A stretch of DNA of 64,000 bases from Podocnemis expansa (Eukaryota; Chordata; Testudines; Podocnemididae). Shown here piece by piece: positions 45,852 to 60,800 of this stretch. The stretch lies in NCBI GenBank assembly GCA_007922195.1, contig ML682122.1, positions 1,047,197-1,111,196 on the forward strand, read 5' to 3'. The position numbers and the translations under genes are program-made. The notes under the pieces were generated by a model that saw nothing but the letters and a program-made list of their open reading frames with translations, was not told the origin of the DNA and did no database searches. Positions within the stretch are counted from its first letter, which is position 1, and every line of letters begins with the position of its first letter.

Positions 45852-48800
45852 GTATATTGCTTGTCTTACAGAAACTTGTTTTCTTGAACCATAGATTTCT
45901 TGCAACGTTGCTAAGCATTTTGGCTTGGCTTATCCAAAAATTGCAATTTCCTTGCCACTTGCAGTTTCTCAGAATGTCCAGTAAACCAAAATCAGTAATT
46001 TGCCCAGCTCTGTACTTGAGCTTGCCTGAAGTTTCTTGGCACAACTGTAGTTCAAATACAAAAACTGACTCCTGGAAAACCTCTGAGGGTCTTGTGCTAT
46101 ATGTGCTCAGGCCTCATATCTTCACTCCATGTCATTACTTGGAAAGATGAGAGATTGCATTTGCCTTTTATTTTTTTGACGTGATTTTATTTTCTTTAAA
46201 GGTTGATAGAAATATCCGGCTCTCCAAGGAGCTCTCAGAGGGTGAGAAACAAGTAACTGAGGACAGAAAGGGAAAAGTCCTGCAGTGTCTTGAAAGCCTG
46301 GGCATTGTTTGTGACAAGGTATGGGTTCGTTTTCCCCATAGTGCTAAGAAGAACAGTCTAGTAGGGTAGCCATGTCAGTAATGACAAAAGAACCTAGCAT
46401 AGTGAGATCAAATGCCTCCATAATCCAGGCTCATAGGCTATGTCTATACTGGCAAAGTTATTCTGAAATAGCTATGTTGAAATAACTTTCCCGATATTAA
46501 CTTGATATAATAATTTTGAAAAAGTGATTCTTCACGAAACTCCTTTTTCAAAATGAAGTAGGAATTACTATTTTGAGTTAGAGTCTACATTAGACTCTCT
46601 AATTCAAAATAGATCCCTCCCTCTGGACAGGTTTCCCCGCCTGGGAGAGATGCCACCTCCAAGGCTGCCAGGGAATCCCAGCAAGGCTGTGCTTCTCTCC
46701 AGGGCAGCCAGAAACCCTGTTGGGACTGTGTTCTCCACCAGGGCAAATAGGAAACTCCCCCCCCCGGCATGCTGATCTGCCCCTCAGCTTCCCTGTTCAG
46801 GATGGGGGGGCTATCACGGGGCTAGGAATCCTATTGGGCTCGAAGCTGACGCAGAGCTCTGCAAGCAGCTCCAGCCTGCTCAATGTCACGGCTATGAAGT
46901 TGACCAGGCTGGGAGCTCCTTGCTGGGTGCCACAAGCAGCTCAGAGCCCAATCGGACTCCTAGCCCCCTGCTAGCTCCCGCTGCCCCCAACCTGAACACA
47001 GGGGCTGGGGGCTAGGAGCCTGATCATGGTCACAGCTGCTTGTGGTGTCCAGCAAGCAGCTCCAGGCTGTTCAGTTTCACGGCTGTGAAATTGACCAGGC
47101 TGGGGCTCCTTGCGGGTGCCGTAAGCAGCTCCATGCCCAATCCGGCTCCTAGCCCACTGCCGGCTCACCCCCCAGCCTGAACACAGAGGTTAGGGCGGGC
47201 AGATCAGCATGCCTGGGGAGGGAAGCCGCACCCCCTTTCCTTGGCTGCCCAGCTGGGAGCGCAGCCTCGCCAGTGTTCCCTGGCTGCCCTGGCTGGGGAA
47301 CTCTGTCTCCCGCAGGGAACAAAGCCAGCAGGGGCATCTGTTCCTGGGTGGGGAATCCCGCCCTGCTGGGGGAGGGACCCTGGGCAAAATACAGCCCTCC
47401 CAGGGGAATCTCCTGATAATTATTTTGAAAATGCCAATTCCATGTGCTGGAATGGCTCTTTTCGAAATAACTATTTCAAAAGATTTGCTCTTTTGAAATT
47501 AAAGCAGGTTTAATAATATCAAAAAAGCGCTTAGTTTTTTTGAAATACAGAACTACTTTCTTCCGAAAAAGGAAATGCCTGACTGGACATGGAATTTTTT
47601 TTTTTTTTTTCGGGATAAGCCTCTTTATCCCGAAAAAACTTTTCAGTGTAGACATACCCATGGAGACGTTCCCCTGGCGACAGATGATTCCAAAATCACA
47701 AGGGGTGGATTGGGAATTCATGGCTCAAAACATAGAACCCTTATGTCCTCTGGCAGGGCTCAGACTTGGAGACCGTCAGTGCTAAAAGCATGTGCTCCTG
47801 CCCCTTCAGCTGAAAGAGTAAGGCTCTTAGAAGTGTTCTCAAAGGCTTGCTTTGACTAACTGCTAGACGACTCCATTTTCAAATGAGTTCAGCCAGTGCT
47901 TACTAAAGGCCTTTTGCAATGTCTGTTCATATACCTTGTGACTGTAGAGACAGACAAAGCCTCAGAACAGATGGGGTGGGAACATTAGAGTTCTCACAGA
48001 TAGCATTAAAGTGACAGAGATATGGCTGAGCTATTGATATACTTCTGACTTATTAATTATTAACAACAGTAATGAACAATGGCTATTTAAATGCTTCCTA
48101 TATGTACCATTGCCCTCTTTGCTGGGTGAACTGCAGAGACGCTAAAAGCCAATTGCAGCTACCCACCTGCTGTGGTTAGTTTATTAACTGGCACGGAGGG
48201 AGTCATGTGAGGAGCTTCCAGGATTGTTAAGCATCGTTGAAAAATGGTGGTCCTTGAGGGAATGTCAGCCTCTGTGTACTTGACACATTTAGGGACATTT
48301 TCTCTTTGATGACCTCACAAACAGCCTCAGAGTCTTGAACTACTTCCTCTTCACAGTGTTCTTCGGTCAGCTCCAGTGATAGTGATTAGGGGAGGGAGGT
48401 TCATAAAGTTCAGTTTCCATTGGTGACTCACTTGTCACTAATCTTATTTGTGTTTTAGTGTTACAGTGGGTTCACATTTTGCATTCAGCAAATTTTTAAT
48501 ATTCCAGTTTGGAAAAAAATATGTCAATTTTTGACAAATTCTTTCAGATTTTTTTTAAAATAAGGATCACCTAAAACTTGATTGGTGGGAATAGACCAGA
48601 GATGTTTGGGTGTTTGTCATTTAGTGTGTTTTCATGTTGGGGGGGCGGGCACTCTACCACTATCTTTTTTTTTTTTCCTCCTTTTGCCTTTTTTAAATGA
48701 ACAACTGGATCCTTCTAAAAAAGAAAGGCAATTTTATCAGAATTAAAGTAGTTGCTTTAGCAGCTGGATTTGATACATTTTATTTTTTATTTTTTATTTT

Positions 48801-51800
48801 TTGGAAACAAGGAATAATCCTTCTAGAACATACCTGTTTGCTCATAAGAAAATACTCACTCCTATGGATCATGGATAGCAATGGGTGTGAATATGGAGGG
48901 AATGAAGAGCTCTAAGAACTTTGAGACAGAGTTCAAGTACAGTAGATACCAATGGTAATTAGGCACCTAAACTGCTTAGTTGATTCTGAAAAGCCTGCTA
49001 AGCTCTTATCTACATACCTTTGAAAATCCCAGCCCTGATCTGTTGATTAGTGCATAGGATTTTAAACACAAACACTGAAAGTTTCAAAGTTCCCTAAGGC
49101 AGCAGTTCCCAACATTTTCCTTTTTGCAGAACACTACATCATCATCAACTTTTGACAACCACCATGAAGCAAGCCATTTTAAACTCTTTATATAGCTTAT
49201 GGCAGGTGAAAGTCAAACTTGTATATCAAGGGGTATTAAAAATTGCACTCACAAATATATTGCATTCATTACAGTACATTTACTTGAAATACATTATCTA
49301 TTCCTTCCCACCCCCATGGACCATATGAAGTACCCTCACAGACAAGTTGGGAACCGCTGCCCTAGGAGATACAGGGCTACTACTGTGATTATGACTAAAA
49401 ATGCAGGATCAAATTCATTTGTTCTTGACTCAGGAAAAGACACAGGTCACCATAAAAAATGCTTCCTATCACAAAACAAACAATATTTGGAACTGGAGGA
49501 TATCACTCTGAGTTTCTTGAAAGGATGTGGAACAAGCCCTGAACAGCAAAGATTTCTACGCATTCCTAGTCCATTTGCCAGTCCATTTTCCCCCCCCACA
49601 GAATACCATACCAACTATCGCTGTCCTGGGATCTGGCGGAGGTCTGCGAGCCATGATTGCACTTTCGGGAATCTTGGCAGAGTTGAAAAAACAGGGCTTG
49701 TTGGATGCTGTCATGTACCTGTGTGGGGTTTCTGGTTCTACCTGGTAGGTGCACCTTGTTAGCGGGATGAATAGGCTTGTTTCCCAGTACAGAGCTGGTC
49801 CTTCCGGGGGTATTCTGCCTTTCAGGTAGCTCTGTACATTTTTCAGGTGTTGCAGGTGAGATTTTTCAGAAGTACCACGTGGTGTTTCTGCACTATCAAA
49901 ACTCAGGAGGCATGATATAGCAGGCATAAGCATCTGAAAGCCAGCTTAATCTCCCTGTGTCAGGCACCAACAGCAGAGAACCTCTGGTGCTATAGTACAC
50001 CCCATATAAGGCTACCTAAGAACCTGGGTCTGTTCCCAGGCAGCTTGCCTTCACTGACAGTCATGATGCTATAGCTTCCCTGCAACTTCCTGTATGAAAA
50101 CTAGTGCAGGTCTACACACCCTGCTGTTACACCCCTGACAGAAGGGCAGACCTGTGCTTAAAGGACTGACCTTTTGAATTGCAATAAACTGTGTGATCCT
50201 CAGCCACTGTTGGAAAATCCACCTGTAACTAGGGGAAACAGGGAAAGGGAGCAGGGTAAAACAAATTTAAAGTGACACATGCGAGTGGAAAAGCAGGAAC
50301 TGGAACTTATTAAGTTCCAGATTTGTTACAATGCCAGTATGATAGTTGGAATTCCCTGTATGAAAAAATAAGAGATATTGAGAGTAAAAGGAGGAAGGAA
50401 ATTCCCCATCCTGTGCTCCTTTAGTCTCAGCCATATCTATTCTGATTTTTTTGGAAGGTGTATGTCCCTCCTTTACAAAGACGAGGACTGGACAGAGAAA
50501 GTGCAGGACTTGGAGGAAGGTCTGTATGAGTCATTTTTCTCCTTTTCATCGGAATATGGAACAGCACTGTCACATGTACGTCAAGCAGCTGAAGATGAAC
50601 TCTTCTCTCTCACTGATGTCTGGGCCTCTCTCTTTATCAGAAAAATATTGAAGCAGGTAGGTTATCGTAAATCAGGGGTGGCCAAACTTATGGAACTCAA
50701 GAGCCACACAAGTCGATTATTAAACCTTTGAGAGCCTCACTGAGGCATATAACCATATATTTTTTCCTACTCCAAAGTTATTAATCTTAAAATTAATTGT
50801 GCACTTTAATTTTATCATAAAAATAGGGCAAATATTGATCCCACTAATGTCAGATTCTAATAATTATTTGAGGTTACCATGAAACTAGGCCTATACAGTA
50901 AAAACTTAGCTGTCAGTAGATGTAGCACACTACAGGTTTGTGGCAAGTTTGTTGTTTTGTTTTTTTTTTTGGTTTTTTTTTTTTTAAATCTGGGCAGTAA
51001 GTTGTCAATGCAGTAGGTAAAAGCTCTCTCAGTTGCTGATCCCTAAGTAATGCACAATGTTTTGAATTTCATTGTGGAATATGATTCTTCACAGCAGTAA
51101 GTTGTGCCAAACATTGAAAGTAACCTACATTCAGTTTTAAACTCTTCTCCTTTGTATTTTCATTTCTTAGTATTCCACATCATGTTTGGACTTGTAAAAC
51201 ATGATTTTATTTTAACAATGAGTAAGCTGCATTAGGGTCTATGAGAAAATCTAAACATGGTAAGGCTTTTCTGACCATGTCACGCTGCCTTCCCTCAGCA
51301 CTGTTGCCGCTTCCCTGCTGTCTTTTACCACACTGCTGCTTCTTTGCTCTCCCCAGCCATGCTGCACTTCTGCCCCCCACCCCACCCCGGCCCCAACGGT
51401 GCCTCTGCTTCCCTGCCAACATTTCTGCCAGTAAACTTGTTCACTAAAATACTCAGGGACAGTGAGGACAAAAGGTATGAGGACTCAATCAGACACAATT
51501 AATTTTAAAATGAGAGTAAACTGCTCTCATCTTAATCCTGTGAAGAGATGCACACAAGGGCACCTTTTCAGCTGCTCAGAATCAAAACAGAACAATGAGA
51601 ATTTATGGGGGCATAAAGTGCAAGATCAGAGCCTGTTCCAGTAAGTGCTTTGGAGTCCATGCACAGAAGATACTATGGAAAAAATCCCACTGAGTTTATT
51701 CAGTTTGGGGTCAGGTCCTGTATAAATTCTAAATATCATTATTTGGTTTTTATAATACAAAGTAAAAAATTTTGGTGAGTTTTTTTTTTCCCTAGAAAGT

Positions 51801-54800
51801 TTACAACACAATTTTCCATCCTCAGCCCTTCACAACAATTACTCTCTTGTCTAATGGGCTCAGATACCCATAGAGTCATTCATGAAGACTGCACTGAAAT
51901 ATAAATGCATTTTGACTATACAACAAAGAAGAGTTAATACATGTTGAATGGTATTTAATCAATGGAAGTATAGTGCTGCTATTGAACTTTGCAGTGAATG
52001 TAAAGTATCTTGGTACTTGACTTAGTTATATTAATTAAAATTTTCTTATAAAATAAATGTACTAGCAGTTCCTTCTGCAAATAGATGACATACTGATGTC
52101 TCAGGCACACTTGTTCAATGGACTTAAGGATTTTTTTTCCCTAAAGCCATTTTTCAGTAGTGATGGTCTATCCTAAGTCTAAATAATTTTGCATGCTGAA
52201 AATGAACCATGATCCATAATTAGTACTTGTAACATTCTTTACATTAATGGAGGTGTTTTGGTTTTTTTAAATAACATTTTGAGAGTAATCAGTGGTCTTG
52301 GATGTACCACCTGTGTCAGTTCTCAGTCATTTCTGATTATTCTTATTTAATTCTCAAAATAGAAATATAAGAGAAATAATTTTGCTTTATATTACAATTA
52401 TCAGGAAATGTCAGGTGATTTTTAAAAAATAAAATTAATTTACAATTGCTTGTCAGGTTTAAATTGCTAGATTATCATCACTTATCTGTAGTTCATTGTA
52501 GACTTACTCTAGATCAATTTATGTTGCCAGTTTTAAAAATATTTACCCAGAAAACAATATCAAAATCAGACAAGTATTTAAAAAATCATGCACTCAGAAG
52601 TTCAGACTTCTTCTTGCTGATGCTGCTTTAATTCTGCTTTTTTGTGCATCCACTTAGTGCAATGAATGAAGCTTGTGATGGAATAATTAAAGACTGTATC
52701 ATAATGCATACAGACAAGGTGGATAGAATTAATATTGTGGGGGTAAACTGTAGAATCTGACATTTACTTACTTTGAGTGCTTGTCTTTGCACCTAACTGA
52801 CTACGTTGCTTTTCCCTGCTGGCTCTCACAATGGTGTCCCTCCCCTGCCGGCTCTGACCATGTTGCTTTTTCCCTGCTGACTCTCACAATGCTGCCCATC
52901 CCCTGCTGGCTCTTATCACGCCACCGGCTCAGTGCTGTCCCTGACCATTGCACATTTCTCGCCCCTGTCTCCTGCCATGCCACCCTTCCCTGCCGTGCTC
53001 TTCCGTGAGCTGCACATTTTCTTTAAAGAGTCGCATGCAGCTCGCGAGCTGCAGTATGGCCATGTCTGGTGTAAATTAAGAGTAGTTCACCTGAAAAGTC
53101 AACAGATTTACTTAGTCTCTCTCTTTCTCTCTCTCTAAAGTAGTTGGTTTTCAGGAACAAAACAATGGAAAGATATTTTAAAAGCTATCTGAACCCTTTG
53201 GCAACTTAGTAAATCTCAGTCTCTTGCATTGAGCCCTCAAAGATCACCATAGTATCTGAGCATTTCTAAAGAAAGAATTTCAAGTCAGTTTTAAGGCATT
53301 TGGATACTCAGTTCCCATTAAACTTTTGGGAATTTGAGCTCTAAATACCAAAGGTGGTTTTAAAAATCTCATTCTAGCATTTGATCCCAAAATCCTTGAT
53401 TTCCCAGAACATTAATTTATTTAAAGAGAAGGAGAAAGCATTACAAGCTTAATCACAGTCTTCAATTTTTCATAATGAGCTCCTCAGTTCAGGACAGAAA
53501 GGTCAAATATAATACAAAGACTGGATATTGAAATTAGAAAAAATCAGAGTGGAGAAAAGGTGTACTATGTTTTTTTAGTGAGAACAATTAAATATTACAG
53601 CAATTTATTAAAGATTCTGGTGAATTCTTCTTCACTGTCCATTTAAAAAATAAGATTGGATTTCCCCCCTCCCCCCGAAAGATCTGTTCAGATCTGTTCT
53701 AGAAATTATTTTAGAGAAACTCTGTGGCCTGTGTTATTTAGGAAGTCAGACAATGATCACATTAGCCTAGAATCTATCAGTTTATGAGTTTGGGGGCTAA
53801 ATTTAAAGATATTAAAAGGAAACATGTAGTTTAAAGAAAAGCTTTTTTTTTGTTTATGATTTTTCTCACTAAAAAGAAAGAAAAAAATGATTTTTGTTTG
53901 TTTATTTTTTCAATCAAATAAAAACTTTAATTCAAACCAAAACTATTTTCTCTTGGTTTTTGGTTGGTTTCAGATCATTTAGGGAAGTCTTATTTTTTCA
54001 AATTTTTATATGATAAATTTTCAAACAAATACAGTTTCAGAAAGAAGTTGAAATGTTTCAAAGTACCTAAAACAAACCATTTGAGGTTTTTTTTTGCAAT
54101 CCTCTTTTATAGTGAAAGAATTCACCAAATTTGACCCAAATTCACAAAAAAGTCAAAGTTCTGAAAATGAAGTTTTCATTAAATTTATTATTTGCTGACA
54201 AAATGTTGCCTAGTCATATCGCCTCCTAATTGGTATTAATTGTGATAGAACTATGTCTACCCTGAAGCTGTGCCTGTAATTCTTAGCTGGAGAAGACACA
54301 CCCATGTGAGCTCTAATTCAGTCCCAGAGTATATACGTAGGGTCATTAGACTCTCCCTCTCCTTCTGCAACTGCAGCTGTCCCTTCTTATGCTAGGATAG
54401 GTCTGTCTCCTTCAACTGGGAATCAGATCGTCCTTCTGTAGGGTAGATATATTTTAAGGTTGTCACCTTATTTAGATGCTTTTCAAAAGTTCCTTATGTA
54501 TCTATGTGTATCTGTATACAGATCTTAAATTCTGGGCCTAATTCCCTGAGGTCTGTATGAATGTTCCAACCATGGACTATATACATACCCCCCCATGCAT
54601 AGTAGTGCTTTCAATTGTTTGCTGTGTATACTGTACCAGTTCTGCACACTTAACCAAGACCCCAATCCACAACTGGATTAGCCAATACGATTTGAAGCTG
54701 TACGGCTATGTCTACACTGGCAATTTAGTTTGAATTAAGAAGGCTTAATTCAAACTAAATTAGTCCATGGCCACACTGGCTTTCCTTAGTTTGAACTAAG

Positions 54801-57800
54801 GGATTCCTTAGTTCGAACCAAGGAAAGCTTAGCTTGAACTTGTAAAACTTGCCTTTAGTTCAAACTAACAGTTCAAACTAATTAGTTTGAACTAACCCAG
54901 TGTAGTCACATTAGTTTGAACTAACCCTTCATTTAAACTAAAGGCAGTTTGATCCTCTTCCTCCCAGGGTGCCTTCCTTTTTTAATGTTTTGGGTGGGAG
55001 CATGGCCCTTCTTGGGTGCCATGTTGCCACACTTCCCATGGTGCACCCTTCCGCAGCCGAACTATCACTTTCTGTGCATAGACATGCTAGTTTGATTTAG
55101 GTTTCTAGTGTGGACATGCTAGTTTGAACTAAGTTAGATCAAATTAATCACAGTTATTACAAATTAATTTGAAATAACATTCTTAAGTGTAGACATAACC
55201 TATATCAGTAATGAAGGGACACCTCTCCAGGTTTATTATAGACAAAACATGGTCCTAGTGCTATACAGACTCTACAGGATCATTAGCAAATGTATCCTTG
55301 TTATAATGGAAAGCTCAATAAATGGCATAAGCTTCCATTTTCCCCTGGGCTGGACCAAGACACTCCCTTTCAGACCCTCTTTTTTGCACTGGTACAAAGG
55401 AGTTGCATTTTGCCCTCCTGACTTGTGCAGTTGCCATCCTCAGACTTGGTAGAATACTGCCCTTTACCTTGTGAAGGATGATTCAGTTAACTTACTTCTA
55501 TCTGTCATATTTTCATACTGACACTATCTTTAAGAGTGGTCATTGTTTCCTCATTATCTCTGGGCAGTGAGTTTGTACATTTTCAGGGGAGTGGGCTTCT
55601 ACTGTTTCTGGTATTGGGATTTTCTGGAGCCACTTTTTTCAGATGTGCTTTCTGAGTGTCCTGTGCCTAGGTCTTTACGATTGTGGTTTATTTGCAACAC
55701 CAAATCTGTCAGTTTCTGTGAATTTGGACTCAAGTTCACTTCTGGACTTCTGCTAAATTATCTTTGTAGAGTGTGACTATTACGTTAGGTCCGATCTCAG
55801 TCTTTGCATGTAGACTGTCATATTAGGCCTCATGTCTCAGGTTCTCTCATTCTACCACACTCCTTCACTTTTTTTTTCCCCACTGTGGGAAGGAAGGATG
55901 TTTTATCCATCATCCCAGAAAAAAACATAATGGATGGGTTACAAGTGACCCAGTAGGCTAAACACTATTACATGGATACATTTTATTTCCATAAATACAC
56001 TCATACACTATTTTCCCCTTAATCTGCACATTCCATTTTATGACTGTGAACAGATTCCCCCCAACCCCCAATTAATTTTAGTCCCTTATGGTGAGCCTGG
56101 GAATTTCAGGTCCAGCACTTTGATTGAGGAATGTAATTTTATGACTGTGCCTTGCAGAACTTCCAGATGATTAATATATGTGGAAAATATGAAGTGTGTG
56201 TGTGTGTGTATACACACTATAGTACATATGGCTATATATGGGTAGTATGATCCTTTTTAATCTAGTTTTATAGTTTGGCCCTTGACTTTGGCACGGCAGA
56301 TAGCAACATGCTTCTATTAGGGCAATTACAGTTGCCCCGCATAATGTCATTGGTAGTAGGCTGAGTGTTTTTGTAATACTGGGGCAATATTATTACAGTG
56401 TGCAACACAGAGCTATGTACATAAGAAGTAAAATATAATTTCGTAGTGGTGATATTACAAAGGAGGACTTTATATATGCATTTCTTGTGATTAGTTACTA
56501 CACTGTGCTCTCCATCTGTGTTATAGCTTACCCTTACTGTCACTTTCTAGGAAGCTTTGCTGGACAGAGGACGGAGGATGGCTAGTTTCTCTGTTCCACT
56601 GGTTGCATTGCTCTGTGAGGCACCAGTAGTTGATATAGATTCAGTTGTTTGTTAAAGATGTGACCTTCTGGATAGCCACTGAATGGACAGTAACCAATTT
56701 ATTGAATTGTTATGCCAGGATTTAATATTGGTACCCAGACACTGAATAAAATTGGCCTGAATAACATGCCTTTGTGAGGATGCAATGGGTATGTCTACAC
56801 TTTGAAGTTATTTCAAATTAAGGAGGCTTAAATCAAAATAACTTTTTTTTTTCCTGTCCATGCATGCATTTTGTTATTTCAAATTAAGCATTTCTTTAAT
56901 TTGAAATAAGGAAGTGCTAATTCAAAATAATAAAATCTACTTTTATTTAAAAATAGCACATAAATCAAAGTTATCATTTTGAATTAAGTCATTCTAAACC
57001 ATGGAATACGCTTAATTCAAAATAATGGCCCTACTCTTTTGTCTGCCTTCCCTTATTTTGAATTAGAGAGTCTACTGAACACTTTCTAATTCAAAATAAT
57101 AACACCTACCCATGAGTTAAAGTAAGAGGGAACGCACTGGAACACAGTTCCGGGGCCCCGTATCTTTAGGCTGGCAGTGTTCTGCGCCGCGTAAAATAGA
57201 GGAACGCACTGAAACACTGCGTTCCAGGGGCCCCCTAAGAATAGCACGAGCAGCCGTAATGCAGCATTATGTGGCTTCACCATAAGCCCTGCTCCTCCTT
57301 AAGGCCAGTCAGCAGAGAGCTGTGGCAGGTTAGGAGTTTGTGAATCTCCCCCTTGCGGGGCAGAGTACCTTGTGACCTGAACCAGCTCCTAGTTGGTCAG
57401 CTGGCCTGTGAACAGCAGAGATAAGGGCTTTGAGGGGGACTGCTGGGGGTTTGTGTGTGTCTGTGTGTGTGTCTGGGGGTGGGTATTAGGGCAGGGGTGG
57501 GATCTGGGGACGGGTACTGGGGGGTGCCTACCTGTGCTGGAGGGGGGCCCACCCATGCCAGAGGGTTCCAGAGATGACCAGATTATACTTTAACTCCTGT
57601 TCCTACCTTATTTCAAATTAGAGAGTCTTCACTGGCCGCCTACTTTGAAATAATAACTTCAAATTAATTATGAAGTAGTTATTTTGAATTAACTACTTCA
57701 AATTGTTTCTGTGAGTGTAGACATATCTGGTGTCACCGATCACAAATTGTAATTAGTACTAACAGGGGGTGTAAAAAGAATTATTGCTTACTGTTTAACA

Positions 57801-60800
57801 TAATTATGGTTTGGGTTGTTTTTTGTTTGTTTTGGGGTGTTTTTTCATTTTTTTCCTTACCTCTGTTGTTCGCTGCCGTTTGGTTTGGTAAAGTTTACTT
57901 GTGTGTTAGTGAAAAAGTTTAGCAATGTTATGTGCATTGTAAAGGGCTTAAAGCAATGCAGTAATAATACAACAAAACACTACAATAACGCAATAATAAT
58001 ACAGCTGCTTTTGCACAGCAGTCAAAATGAAATTAGATGACCAATTAACCTGATCCAGCTAGTGGTTTTCTCACTGATTACCAAATTAATTTTCTATACA
58101 TAGTATAGTGAGATATGTTCCAGACCAGTCTGTTATTTTTAAACTACTTATTTTTTCTTTTCTCAATGCCTGGGCTTTTCCTCACTGTGTTCTGGTATCT
58201 TCACGGTATGGTATTTTCCAGGGCCTTTGGTCTGTGAGATATAGACACAAACAGCTTAATTTATTTAACATAATAAAATTTTTGTGTGTTTGCTTTACTT
58301 TTCAAGGTCTTTAAAATGAATGTGCTTTTGATGCTAATGCTACTTTTGTTGCCTGTTTAGAGGCACCCACTTTAACAACTACTTTCCTTTAACCTAGAAG
58401 AAAAGAGAAGTTAAATTAAAATTAGATAAAAATCAAATAAAAATAAATAAAATAAAAATCCAATCAAAATCAATGATAAATACAAGTCTATGCAAATACT
58501 TTCAGTACATTAAATTGTATACTTCATAAAGGTGAAAACCTTTTAAAATTGTTTAGTTTTCACACATGTAATACATTTGTTTACCATTTTGATTATAACA
58601 GTCTTCTAATTTTAGTTCAATATTTAATAAAGGTGCAAACTAGTTTACAAAAACCAAAACAAGAAAGTGAAATAATATTAATATTACCTTTGAATTACTA
58701 CTGAGATTTCATTGTACATTTTTTCCTTTGAATAAAAAAAACTGATTAATAACAATTTATTGTTTGTTTGCAATTGAATTATTTGTTGAGGCAAAAATAT
58801 GTGTTCACTTGTATTTATAACTGAAACTTTTTAATTATGAAAAATATTAAGAATAGTGTGATATCTGCTTTGGGGCCACTTATATATAATAAAGTTTAAA
58901 ACTGACTTTGGTAACAACAAGATGAAAAAAGTAGTCCCATGACACATACAACATTGACAACACACATACCTAAAGAACAAATTTACAATTAAAATAAATG
59001 GTGCCAAACCTTTGTTTCTAACTCTACAAGATAAGGAATTAATAGCTAAAGTTATCAAGTTACTGCATTTTAGAAAATAGAGAAAGTGAAGAGTTAACAT
59101 TTAAAGAATCAAGTTACTATCTTGTTGTTTAATTTTTTTTAATAAGAGTATTTCTTTAAGAACTGTTTCAGTTATTTTAAAACTCTGCAATATGGAAATA
59201 ATGAAAGCCCATGAGTTAAATATTAGAATATTTAATACAATATTAAACAAATCCAGTGAATTAATTATTGTAACCCATCAGTAATGCAGCATCTGAAATA
59301 TTTCTAATTTTCCTCAGGATATGTTACCTAGTTTGCAGGTTCACAGCCTGATTTATGGTGCCTGACTATCACTTGCGCGCAGGCCTCAAGCCTAGAATGT
59401 AGCATCTCATAGTAGGTCTCACACTTCACATACTAAGCTTCTGCTGCAACTAGAATGACACAGCAAAAATATTGATGAGAATGGTCTCACTGAAAAGGCT
59501 CTTTCTCATTCCTAGCCAGAACTAATTACTCAGCAGTGGAATTGCTGGGAATGTCACCCTAATGTGTGTCTTTCTGTGCTAATCAATTCTTACATTTCAG
59601 TTTGATAAGAGCACATTATCTGAACATGTGGAGAGCTCCATAAGTGGGAAAAATCCTTACCCCATCTATGCAGCAGTGGAAGTGAAGAATTTGCATGAAG
59701 AAAGTGAAAACAGACCAGGTAAAGCAAGAACACACAGGAGTTATCACTGAGAACAGCTATGTCTGAAATTTCCAGTACTCTATGGAAAAATAAATACTGA
59801 CTCTTGCTCTTTCTTTTGCTATCAGCATTTCTAAGTTGAGTCATTTTGTAATAGAACTAACTGAAATATAGCAATATAATTTTTAAGTCTAAAACTTGAC
59901 TTTTAAAAAGCTTTTTTCTATTAAACTTGTTATCAAGGATTTAACCCAAGTGATTGTTGATGTTCTTAATTTTCAAAATTCTGGTTTTCAGTAAAAAAGA
60001 ATTCCCATAAGTTTTTCAACAGTGACTTTAAAAACTTTTTCAAAAAAATAGTGTTCATGAAATAAGTTCCTGATAAATTGCTTAATGACAATCAGTTTCA
60101 AACATGAAAAGAACTTGGAGAACTTCAGAAAATGTTGTTAAAATGATGCTTGACATTTTTGACAAACTCTACATTTAAATTGATCACTTTTAGATTTGGC
60201 TCACAAAGGCTATGTCTACACTAGCAAATTAGTTCAAATTATGGAGTGTTCATTCAAAATAATTTGAACCCTGTCAACACAAGGCTTTGCCTAGTTCAAA
60301 CTGCTTAGTTCGAACTAATTTGCATATTTAGTTCTAACTAGCCCAATGAAGACATGCTAGTTCGAACTAAATAAGTTCAAACTAACGGTTAGTTCAAACT
60401 AAGTGTGTTTTTTCAGTTCACACTAACTTTTAATTCAAACTAGCTGTACTTTTTTAGTTCAAACTAAAAAAAGAAGTGCTTAGTTCAGACCAACTTTCTT
60501 CAGACTAACCAAGTGTCAAATAAGATTTTAGGTGAAGACATTGCCTATGAGTCATTTCTTCTTTATACCTCGGGGTGAGAGTTAGGAACAGGCTGTTGGG
60601 AGGTGGGTTGAGAGGGCCTATGATTGGAACAGGAAGACTTCTGGGATCATACAGTCAGCACACATTGCCTAAGGAGGGAAACAGGAGGTGGATGAGGTCA
60701 CCATACAAAAGTACATAAAAATTACCACAAGTGAAAGAACAAACTGAAAAGAGAGGTAGTATTTCACTGGTGGAGAAAAGTGAGGTCAGCAAATTAAGAA

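Noticed and set aside
50673..53068. Search for a hAT transposase between the inverted ends
   Set aside because: No frame of sufficient length or with transposase motifs on either strand; treated as non-autonomous.
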